Source: Hormiphora californensis (Eukaryota; Ctenophora; Tentaculata; Cydippida; Pleurobrachiidae). Taken from it: DNA of 64,000 nt. The translations under genes were made by a program, and so were the position numbers. Each line of letters starts with the position of its first letter. Position 1 is the first letter of the stretch. Under the pieces are notes generated by a model, which saw only the letters and a list, made by a program, of their open reading frames with translations, was not told the DNA's origin and did no database searches. The stretch is taken from positions 290,363 to 354,362 of the forward strand of contig CM035361.1 of the NCBI GenBank assembly GCA_020137815.1. Direction: 5' to 3'. This document shows positions 10,601-21,700 of this stretch, piece after piece.

Positions 10601-11640
10601 ACCATATTTAATGAAACCTGTTAATTGGTTTGATGAAGGAGCAGTTGCTATGATCTCCGTGACAGGATTTCAGTTACGCAGACGAGATACCCCCAGAAAT
10701 CCTAGATTTGATCTTTTCAGCACACGTGCTAAAATAAAACGATTATCCTGATGGATGCCTTCGGCATCCACCCAGGTAGAGAAAAATAGTAGTGAAAATA
10801 GCAGCTGCTTATGTTATGTGTGTCCTACTAAAATATGCTCTTATGCTAATACTATTGAGTGATATGATAATACGTGTGAAATTAAAACCTGTTAAATCTA
10901 CCATCGTGGTCGGCTCAGAAGTTGTGGGTTCAGGAGTTGTCGTCGGTTCAGGAGTCGTGGTCGGCTCAGGAGTCGTCGGTTGAGGAGTCGTCGGTTCAGG
11001 AGTCGTGGGTGGCTCAGGAGTCGTGGGTTCAGGAGTCGTGGGTTCAGGAGTCGTCGGTTGAGGAGTCGTCGGTTCAGGAGTCGTGGGTGGCTCAGGAGTC
11101 GTGGGTTCAGGAGTCGTGGGTTCAGGAGTCGTGGGTTCAGGAGTCGTCGGTTGAGGAGTCGTCGGTTCAGGAGTCGTGGGGTGGCTCAGGAGTCGTGGTC
11201 GGTTCAGGAGTCGTGGGTTCAGGAGTCGTGGGTGGCTCGGGAGTTGTCGTCGGCTCCGGAGTTGTCGTCTGTTCAGGAGTCGTGGTCGGCTCAGGAGTCG
11301 TGGTCGGCTCAGGAGTCGTGGTCGGCTCAGGAGTTGTCGTCGGTTCAGGAGTCGTGGTCGGCTCAGGAGTTGTCGTCGGCCTAGGAGGTTGTTCGTTACG
11401 GTTCAGGCAGTCCGTGGTCCGGCTCGGGAGTTGTCGGCCTCCGGGTCGTGAGTCAGCTCCGGTTGTCGTCTGTTCACGGAGTCGTGTCGGCTCGGGAGTT
11501 GTCGGATCCGGGTGTCGTCGGCTCGGGAGTCGTTAATGATGGTGTCGTTGTCGGATCAGGACGTCGTACAGCTGTGTCGTTGGTCGGTCGGGAGTCGTGG
11601 GTCGGCTCGGGAGTTGTTGCTACTGGTGTCGTTTAATGAC
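7699..11640 (-). pseudogene. Duplicate of the 5' part of the Thr/Pro-rich secreted-protein gene
   Basis: Matches the intact gene on the right copy exon by exon. The first long Thr/Pro exon runs from about 11640 down to 10889 and is frame-broken above about 11385. Then come the 33-base exon 10279-10311 (GEGQSTWTPPFG), a GTITPPDR-repeat exon 9602-10009, a longer repeat exon 7884-8924, and the 72-base exon 7699-7770 (GFLPDSGPALCGAYITLLPT). The repeat exon is 402 bases longer than in the right copy and the other repeat exon 78 bases shorter, both multiples of three, so repeat number varies while frame is kept. All downstream exons are missing because the copy ends at 7639. It cannot make the full protein. 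Confidence 0.75.
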
Positions 11641-13740
11641 GACCGCGAAAACTCTACACATTGATGTTGAGAATTCGGCCCCATTGACGATGTCATTAAG
11701 TTAGAGGTTTGTTGTTGTTCGGTGTGGTCGTGGTCGGGTCGGGGTCGTGGTCGGGTCGGGGTCGGGTCGGTTCGGGAGACGAGGTCACTGGCGATGATCA
11801 GAAGTTTCCCAAGTGTACGTTGTACACTACTAGGACATGGTAGCCCACGTTGGTGGATCTTTGGCAGCGGAGACAGTTGCAGGTGATGAGAAAGCAGGAA
11901 CACGAAAAACTAAGTTTTTAAACCTGAGAGTTAGAGTTTTACGGTTCAGTTGAGGTTTCGTTCAGTTTGGGAGGACGCTATCTCTTGGAATCACAACACG
12001 GACGCGGTATACGTGTAGAACATCAGAGGTCCACATACTTGACGATATAGTTTGACACCAAAACAGTTCTCCAGAGATGGGACAAAGTTCCAAATATAGT
12101 AAGGGACAAATAACCAAATATAGTAAGGGACAAATAACCAAATAAGGAGGGTTAAATCTCCAGAGATCATGGGAAGGCAAAGTTACAAGGTAGTTCCTTT
12201 GTGACCATGAAGACTCACCGAGGGACGACACATGGAACACGTTGTAAAAGTAAGTATATAAACTTTTTCAAAATGAATTATGTATGCAAGGTACGACATT
12301 TAATTATATTACCACAATCATATGATATACGTTTTTGTTTTGAGGAAAGTGAACAGTTCAGTGACACTTTTACGGGGGTGGGGTTACAGGGCGGTTAATT
12401 TGGATATTTGCAAACCCAGAAATAAGCCAAAACAATTCTAGCTCTGAAATTTCAACTTGGACTATTATTGTGCCCCATTCAAAGGGTTTACGGTGATTTC
12501 AGAGCTTCTAGGCCACCCGGGAACTCGTCTCTTGGCTCTCAAGTACCAGAAGTATTTTCAGAGAGATAGAATTAGAAGAAAGGAAGAAGATAAACAGGGG
12601 GACAGGGACAGGGCACCCTAGAAGATCGATAACAAAAAATCCTCCCTATCTACTGCAGCAGAATAGTACCACGCAACAGTCCGTGTGTTGCTTGGTTGTG
12701 TGTTTTTGTATCCCCCCCGTCTCAGTTTTCCCACCGCCATCCCTTACCTCTTTTACCCCGTCCAACTTTATGGCCATAATGGTTAATTTTGGGGGGTTTC
12801 AGCTATTTGGGCCTACCCAAGCCAACTTACTGGGCTCCTGTAGCCCGACGAACCACCCACTCCATCATCGTGGAAACTTTAGAAAGGACCTAGAAATGTC
12901 TAAAAGTGGTTGGCAAAGTCTCAGTACAGAAAAGTATCTTGAATGTCAAAAACATACTTTCCGTGGTATAGAAGCTCTGTAAAAGCAGAAACATTGAATG
13001 AGGGCAACAACATAGTCAAGTATGCAAATTTCATAAGCCTAAAACTGTTTTGCTTTTTTTCTGGGTGCAAGCCCCCAACGTTTTGTGTAAAGATCCCAAA
13101 TTAACAACCCTGTATAATTAATTAATAATAAGTACTAGTGTTAACTATCTAGTCAAGAGAACAATTATAGTACTCACCATAGGCCGCCTGTGAAAATAAG
13201 AAACCCTGAAAAGAAGCAGTGTAATAAAAACATGAATTAGTTTCTATTCGAGGGAAAGTAATTACACTAAAAACTGATCATTCGCGTTAAATAATTACTA
13301 TAAGTAATGAAAACAAGCTATCACAATTAAATAGGTAACTTTGTGTTAACGTACACAAGATTTGGATAAGGCTCCCAGGTGATTGCGGGCCTGACAGTAA
13401 GATTCCCAGTTAATCCAGATTTTTTAATTCAGATCAAAAAGGTCGTCGGTAGTTACGAAATGGGTGATAGCTTTGTAGAATCCTATATATTCTCATGGCG
13501 ACTCCCCGACCTCATCTCATTTAAACGGCCAAACACGCCCTGATTGGTCATCTAAATCAGGGTGAATTGGTTAAGGAGGGAGATCCATCCTGGTTTCCTC
13601 CTGGCTTGTGATTGGTCCAGCTGCAGGTCGCCATGGGACACGTGGTTGCGCGGCTTAAGAAGCGTTACGTCCGGTAACAAGCATTAGAGGGGGAGGATCT
13701 CGCTGTGGAAATTTGGGAACGAGTCCGTGAAAAAAACAAG
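11641..13740. other. Intergenic region of the noisy left copy
   Basis: Degraded equivalent of about 24310-26370. No intact ORF. Contains the degraded counterpart of the NF-Y-box promoter near 13540-13650. Confidence 0.6.
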
Positions 13741-13754
13741 AGTATCCCTTAAAG

Positions 13755-16595
13755 ATGGCAACATGGTACCAAATAAGCCTGGAAGAGGGGGGTGGAGAGA
13801 GCAGATCGATGCACGAGACCCGAGAGGAGACGGAGAAAGGAGAGAGCAGAGACGAGAGACCGGCCTTTCAGAGAGAGAGCGGGACCAACCGAGAGCCGAA
13901 GAGACGAGATGAGAGAGAGGAAGAGGACGGATCGAGAGCAGGGACCGGAATTCGAAGAAGGACCGCGAAGAGAGACGAGACGAGAGCGAGACCGGATGCG
14001 AGAGGGCCGACGGAGAGTAGAGAGAGAGCGAAGGCGACGCAGGAGAGGACGAGGAGGCAGAATGGAGATGACGTCAGCAAGAGAGCGGAGCAGAGGGAGC
14101 GACGGAGGACGCCATGAGAGGAGAGAATGAGATAGAGAGAAGAGAAGAAGAGAAGAGAGAGGAGGAGAGATGAGCAGGGGAGGAGAGAGGAGGAGAGGAG
14201 TCACAGGGAGAGAGAGAGAGAGAGAGAGGCGAGAGATGAGAGAGGCAGAGGAGGGACGGAAGGGAGGAGAGTGGAGAGGAGGAGGAGGGGGAAGGAGAGG
14301 GGATGAGAGGGAGAGGAGAGAGAGAGGAGGGACACAAGGATTGAGAGCGCAGAGAAGCGGGGGAGCCGAGGGAGAGAAGAGCAGAGGGTATGGACCCGAA
14401 CAGAAGCGACGAGACCTCTCACCGGAGAGAGCACCCGACCGAGGCAGAGAGATGGCCCCCATTGAGAATACCCCTGAGAGAGAGAGACGACAAATGACCC
14501 ACGGGTCAGCTGTCAGAACCGCCTGAAGGAAATGCCCCTTTTAGCCCCTCTCCCTGCAGAGGCTTTCTCCGAGAGAGGGAGAGAAGCATGGCGGAAAGGA
14601 GAGAGAGGAGAGAGAGAGAGAGAGAGATAGAGAGGGGAGAGGAGAGAGGAGAGAGGGAGATAGAAGGGATGAGAGGCGGGGCTAAAATCCTGACGGATAT
14701 TGAACTTCAATCACTAAAATGATGTTATGGCAAACGCATGCACTTTACCGCTGTAACATCTAATACCGTATTTGTCAACACTTAACACTCCATAAATTAA
14801 CCCTCATGGAGCCACGTAGAATCAAGAAACCACGTACAGTACTTTGTCTCACCAAAAAGACTGCCCGTTCCGAGCCCAAGGCGATCACCCCACACCACCC
14901 CCTGGAGCCCAGTCCTGCCCGAAACTGGGGCCGGGGGGCCGACATTACATAGTCATATAGTTATGACAAGTACATGTACATCATGTTAACATAAAAACAC
15001 TAAAACCTCATAAACCATGTACTGCCAGCAGTAGTACTAGGAACCATGGTTTACTGGGAGTTACCTCTGATTTGCCACTGAGGGCTCAGGTACGGGAAAA
15101 GAGTTGAGATGGTGATCGAAATTCAAAAAATAGGGTTTAACCTGCACCGGCCGTTGTTCTGGGTATTAAGTACTTTTACTCTGTAAATTCAAATAAGATT
15201 AGATGGAAAAAAACTTCTGCGAAGTACGTTTAGTTAGTCATGACTTATCAAACTCGTGAAATCCGGAGTCCAGATATTTGATGATTGGCGTAATTTTCTA
15301 TCCGATATAATCCGATAATGATTTTCTTAGTTATGAATCATACTTATCCCAAAAAAAACCAGTGCGGTGGCATGGCACTGATACTGATATATCAGTATCA
15401 GTGTCATGCACTGGTTTTTTGGATAAGCATGTATGTCAGAGTCGCCATGATACTGTGTATGTATATAAAGTATGAAACAAATAATGATACTGATACTTTG
15501 GTTCCAGTGATACCAAGATAACCTAGAGTATGAGGGGATAGTGACAGCTATTATTGGGAAAATCGAACACATCTACAGGCATCACAGATATATCTGCTCG
15601 AATAGAGAAAAGAGAGAGAGAGAGAGAAGAGAGAGAGAAGCGAGCAGAGAGAGGAGAGAGAGAGAGAGAGAGATAGTCTTCTCTCTCTCTCTCTCTCTCT
15701 CTTCTCTACACTCTTCTCTCTCTCTCCTCATTCCCCATAGTTCATTTTCGCATCCTGATACGTCATAGATTACTTTGGCGTGTATCTCTTATCTTCTCTC
15801 ACTCTCAAGATCACGGTTCAGTTTTGACACTTCCATAAATAGACTTTGCTTGCCTCATCTCTTTCCTCTCCCTCTTGTTTGTATGTGTCATCTCTCATTT
15901 ACCTCCGGCCTCCCTGCTGTAGCCGGTAAATCAGTTAGCAGTGCAAACTTAAATTCGTTTCTTTTCTATAGAAGTGTCCACTTGTCATGACTCATGATTA
16001 CAACATGACTTTGGTCCGGTCCGGGCTGTTTCTTTGTGAGGCCATAGGTTGTTTAGTTAATTATTGAGTGTAGTACCATTGTTGTTTATCGCAATTACCT
16101 CGTTTCCCCTCTTCCTTCCCCTAATATCTATCTATTAATTCGTCTCCGATCCCCCCCCTCATATGATCTTAATCCAGGCACCATGAACCACAATATCTCA
16201 AGCTAGTTCCCCCTGTGTATTAGGCCCAATAGCAAAGGATCAACAGATGTCTTCCAGGAAACAAATTCACAGGTGAGTTGTTACAATGGTAAACAATGGT
16301 TATCACACGAGATGTTAGATGTTACCATTGTTACCGTTCTTAAGAAACCCTCGATAATATCCCAAATAACCAATTAATTAATTAATTAGGTAATTAATTA
16401 ACATTACTCCCACAGGAGGAGATGGAATGGGCGGAGGGCTTGTTCCCGACATTGTGGACTGTACGACCCCGACTACGGGGAGAGTCTTCAAGGATATTTT
16501 CAAGAACGAAGTGAAGAGAGAGGTCAAGTGGGTCTTTCTATGCGGTGTGAGAAATTTGAAAAAGAAAAAAAAAACATTGATCCCTGTCTCTACAA
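13755..16595 (+). pseudogene. Broken duplicate of the first three cyclin exons
   Basis: Counterparts of the intact cyclin exons are recognisable: a first exon at 13755 (MATWYQ... where the intact copy reads MATMVPNKPGRG), a second at about 16180-16270 and a third at about 16416-16550. All carry small indels: exon 1 has lost two bases, exon 2 reaches an early TAG, and exon 3 shifts frame repeatedly. The cyclin box exons have no counterpart here. Between them lies an expanded GA-rich tract (13780-14670). This is either a pseudogene or low-accuracy assembled sequence. Confidence 0.7.
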
Positions 16596-17920
16596 GGGGG
16601 GCCACGATTGTTGTCATGGTTAGCGAGGTGGTGCGTCAAAACGTGATAGTGGATGAGAATAAAAATTATGGAGCACTCGGATCAATCTGGTAACTTTTTC
16701 CATAATTTTTGTCAAAAATTCGAAAATTCATTTTTCATCCTTCATTCATTTTCGTTCATTCATGATGTGAGCATCCTAATTTTCCATCATTATGCCTATT
16801 GTTCTTTGGCTTGAATTTATCTTTCCAATGAGCACCATGAAACTACAATTGAATCACCAGGTCACTCAGCAGTTGAGAAAATGTTCATGCATGATTGGCT
16901 CTTTTGCGACCTTTCAAACGCTGTATCACAGCTACCTTTCGTTCAAATCTTCGTAAAACTTGGGAAAACATTGGATAGCAAAGATCTTTTGCTCACAGAA
17001 AAATACAAGGCCAAAGATCAAGTCATTTTTCATTTTTGTTAGTTCATTCGTTCATTCAGGAAACCAACATCCCTAAGTTGATGAAAGGTTTGGGTTTTGT
17101 TGGCCCTGTCCTGCAATGACAGAGAGGTGGAATAACGTGTTTCCGGCGCTGTTTGTGGTGTCCATGGAGTATGATGATATATCTGACACCTTTTTGAGCC
17201 ATTTTCCAAATTCAAGCATGTATGATGTAAATTGTTCGTTTCGTTCAAATTTGAATCGGTTGTCTCTTTCAATATAAATCAAACTCATTTCATTGAGCTA
17301 ATCATCATTTTTGAGGTGGTATGAGAGCTCATACATTGCTGACGGTACTTAATCGCAGAAAAAACCAAGGTACCTGCTTGGAATTTGAGAAAATCCCTTA
17401 ATCAGGCTCAGAGAAAAGGTGTAAGATATCATCATTCTCACATGGAACCCACAAACTAGCCCGGAAAACACACTATTTACACATCTCTGTAATTGCAGGA
17501 CATGGGCCAAACAAAACCCAACCTTTTCATCAACTTTAGGGATGTGGTTCTGAATTGAACGGAATGAACTACAAAAAATTAAAAAATGAACTTTGACCTT
17601 TGGCCTTGATATTTATTGTGTGGCAAAGAGATCCTTTGTTATCTAATGTTTCCCAAAGGTTTAAGAAGATTGAACGAAAGGTAGCTGTGAATAAGCTGTT
17701 TGAAAGGTCGCAAAAAGAGCCAAAATCATGCATGAACTTTTCAATGCTGAGGACCTGGTGATGCAATTTTATTTCATGGTGTCATTGGAAAAAGATAAAT
17801 TCAAGCCAAGAAAATAGCATAATGATGGAAAATTAGGATGCTCAAATAATGAATGACGCGAAATGAATGATGAAGGAATGAAAAAGAATTTTCGAATTTT
17901 TGACAAAAAAATATGGAATG
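16594..17920. mobile_element. Degraded copy of the fold-back element, right end missing
   Basis: Same long-inverted-repeat element as 28542-29999, starting CAAGGGGGGCCACG after TA. Many indels; the right arm stops near 17920, before the outer ~100 bases. Confidence 0.75.
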
Positions 17921-18283
17921 GGGGGGGCCCAAAAGGAATCTTGCGAAGTTACGAGCCTTTCCCGAAAATCGGGCCCAGTTGGAGTGAGTAAATATTGTTA
18001 TTTGGGCGTTTCTGCATACATCAATAACTAGCAAATATGTAGCAGTTTCAAATAAACGAAGGCCCTTCCGCCCGGAAAATCGGAAAAAATCGTGTCCACT
18101 TTTTTCCTCACTTTTACATCCCGGTAAAAACATGCTCCGCTTTGTTTGAAAGGTTGATTATTCATGTGGACCTCGTTCCCGCTTGTCCAGGAGAATAATA
18201 AACAAAATGAATACTGCTATTAAATTTGAATATGTTGAACACGTTTCTTTTTGTGGAGGCCTTCTGTTGGTCTGTACGCTGTC
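17921..18283. other. Junction between the duplicate and the 3' exons of the secreted-protein gene
   Basis: Sequence not found elsewhere in the window. Contains 'ccggaaaatcggaaaaaatcgtgtcc' and no convincing ORF. The first 250 bases still look error-rich (homopolymer runs). The next exon of the minus-strand gene should lie here or beyond, but I cannot identify it. Confidence 0.4.
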
Positions 18284-18721
<438 letters not shown>

Positions 18722-18725
18722 TTAC

Positions 18726-21700
18726 CAGTTACTCCGACTTCTACCGTCGCATCGCACATGAAGAACATCGAGGATATATCGCTGGGACACAGGCTTTCAT
18801 CCGAAAGAGAGGGCCGGAGAGTAGCCGACAATTCCATGGCCCTGTATAAATTAAAATTTATTAATAAATAATATGATGAATGATGATTGCATAAGCCGAA
18901 GCGTTTCGATTAATAACATCAGTACTTCAACTTTTAGTTTTAGACCCGATGCTGGCATGGGTTTTGTATTTTTTTACAGTTTAATATTTATTAATCACTT
19001 TGATATAAATAGTTAATTAATTAATTGATTAATAATACTTACAACGTGTTACTGGTGAGGTGCGTACCGAATACATATCCCGAGATTAAAGGGTTCACGT
19101 TCATTTTCACACCAAGGTCGTTTTCGTAGACAGGATAGTAGGAAAACTGCTGATTTCTGAAAAAGAGAATTGTTGTAGGGAAATCAAGTTGTTAAATCAG
19201 TATTTAATCTCCGGTTTGGTATTGCTATGGTAACTCCATAAAGCATGTAGATTAGGGAGAATGACTGTGAAAAGGTATACGGTCCAAAAGGGGCATAGAG
19301 AGTTTTTGAAACAATTTTATGAAACGAATCCAACGTCGCAAGATTTGTTTCTGCAGTTGCTTTAGATTAATGTCTCGAAAAACTACTACTGAAAAGATCT
19401 GTGAAGAAAAGCTTTCTATGCAACTGGTTTGGTCTTCATAGACTATATATAATATCTTACTATATATAATATCTTACATATCTTACTTAATATCTTACAT
19501 ATCTGCTTACTATGTATATATAATATCTTACATCCGTTTATATGTTCCACCGTAAAGTACATCATCGTAACAGGAATCTTCCGCCGCTATGAGTGGACTG
19601 AAATCCCACACCGATACTGTATACTCCTCGTAGGCGAAGAAACACGATTCTCCGCTAGCTGTATGAGAGAAGATATGTTAGAGGGAGGGAGGGAGGGAGG
19701 GAGGGAGAGATAGATAGAGAGATAGAGAGACAAATAGAGAGAAAGAGATAGAGAGAGCCAGCTCTTACGTGAGGCAGCAAATATCGTCATCAAAATCACG
19801 GTGTCAGTTGCTGAGACCATGAAATCAAGTAGACTGCCAGTTGTTATCACTTCATCAGATTCCACACAGTTGACCGTCCAGAAACTCTCTGGAATTGCAT
19901 CCAGACAACCTCCTACACTCTGTAATTAGAGAGTTAATTTATTAGTCAATTAATTAGTTCATACCATTGAATACTATTAAATTAATGATTATTGAATATT
20001 GATCGCTCGACCTTCGTGTTAGGGTCACCGCGATGTGCAAGTTTGCACTGCAACAGCTGTAAAGGAACAGCAACTCTTACCGATTGAGCGATGATTTCAC
20101 TACCGTAGTATATGACCCAGTAATCCACAAATTGCACCAGCTTCCTAAAAAAGGGAATGGCCTTTAGTTAATTAGATTTAATGAAATATTAACACAACGC
20201 TATAAGCAAAAATACAAAAGACACTTCAAAAAATCCGATTTAATATTCTTCAGGAACCGACCGAATCAGGAAATACTGGTCCCTGATTGGTTGATTACTT
20301 GTGTCGGTCGGTTCCTTATACTTACACATGTTTTCTCTCGGGAAGTTCCTCCATACCATCAACCTTGATATAAACAATCCCTGAACCATCCTGTTTGAAC
20401 TTCCTCGCCACGTAATCACCCGTTACCAGGTCCTCTGGGAGATTGATGGGTTAACTGTTATACGTACTTAGAACTATAACGTCGATTGTGAGGCACAACC
20501 GAATATAGTAACTAATTGGTTTATACACATTCGATATATAATTCGATACATCAGCTATGAAACCAGAAGAGCTGCCACTTTTTCAGAAACACCAAAAATG
20601 TTGACCACGATCCTTGACACACCCAGAATTATTGTCTCATGTAAGACTGTCAATCGATCAGCGTGTATGACAATTGACAACTGAATCAACTTACCATTAC
20701 AGGCTATGGTTGGAAGAAGAGTAATGTAGGCACCACAAAGAGCAGGTCCAGAGTCTGGAATGAATCCTGAAGGAAGTTAGGTTATTTTATCAGCTGCAGT
20801 CAACCCCACAAAACAAATTGTGTCACACGCCCCTTTGTGTTCGTGCAGGAAAGCAGAACAACTAGGATACAACTGGTCATTACCTGTAACAAAGGGAGTT
20901 GTTGACCCAGCATCTGTTCCAGGTGTAGCTGTTCCAAAAGGAGGAGTTATTGTAGGCCCTGAGAAAAATGTTGTTGGGCCCTTTGTTTCAGGCGCTCTTG
21001 TTTCAGGCGCTCTTGTTTCAGGCGCTCTTGTTTCGGGCGCTCTTGTTTCGGGCGCTCTTGTTTCGGGCGCTCTTGTTTCGGGCGCTCTTGTTTCGGGCGC
21101 CATCGTTTCCCACTCTGGTGGCGCTATTGTTCCTCTGTCTGGTGGCGTTATTGTTCCTCTGTCTGGTGGCGTTATTGTTCCTCTGTCTGGTGGCGTTATT
21201 GTTCCTCTGTCTGGTGGCGTTATTGTTCCTCTGTCAGGTGGCGTTATTGTCCCTCTGTCTGGTGGCGTTATTGTTCCACTGTCTGGCGGCGTTATTGTTC
21301 CTCTGTCTGGTGGCGTTATTGTTCCTCTGTCTGGTGGCGTTATTGTTCCTCTGTCAGGTGGCGTTATTGTTCCTCTGTCTGGTGGAGTTATTGTTCCAGT
21401 GTATGGTGGCGTTCGCGTTATTGTTCCTCTGTATGGCGGTGTTATTGTTCCACTGTCTGGCGGCGTTATTGTTACACTGTCTGGTGGCGTTATTGTTCCA
21501 GTGTGTGGTGGCGTTATTGCACCTAAATTAAATGGCGTTATTGTTTCCATGTCGAGTGGATTTATATCTTTAAGGTCAGGTCATCTGACCTTAAAGAAAG
21601 ACTCAGGTGGCATCTGCTGTTCTACTACATATTACGGATCAATGTAAGCAGATTGTATTATTCAGAGTATAAATTCTAGACAATAAGTAGAATGTTTTCC

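Larger units (their letters stand above)
7639..17920. repeat. Left copy of a ~10-kb duplicated segment, error-rich after ~11.4 kb
   Basis: Collinear with 20633-29880. Similarity begins at 'tgtctcatgtaagactgtcaatcga'. From 7639 to about 11380 the copies differ mainly by repeat number and substitutions. From about 11390 to 17920 single-base insertions and deletions occur every few bases through coding and non-coding sequence alike. The right end stops inside the right arm of the fold-back element, about 100 bases short of its partner. It is either a poorly polished alternative haplotype or read placed in tandem, or a heavily decayed duplicate. Confidence 0.9.

Noticed and set aside
13755-14526. 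Arg/Glu-rich overlapping ORFs in a GA-rich tract
   Set aside because: This is the noisy, expanded version of the cyclin intron GA repeat; the clean copy has only simple GA.
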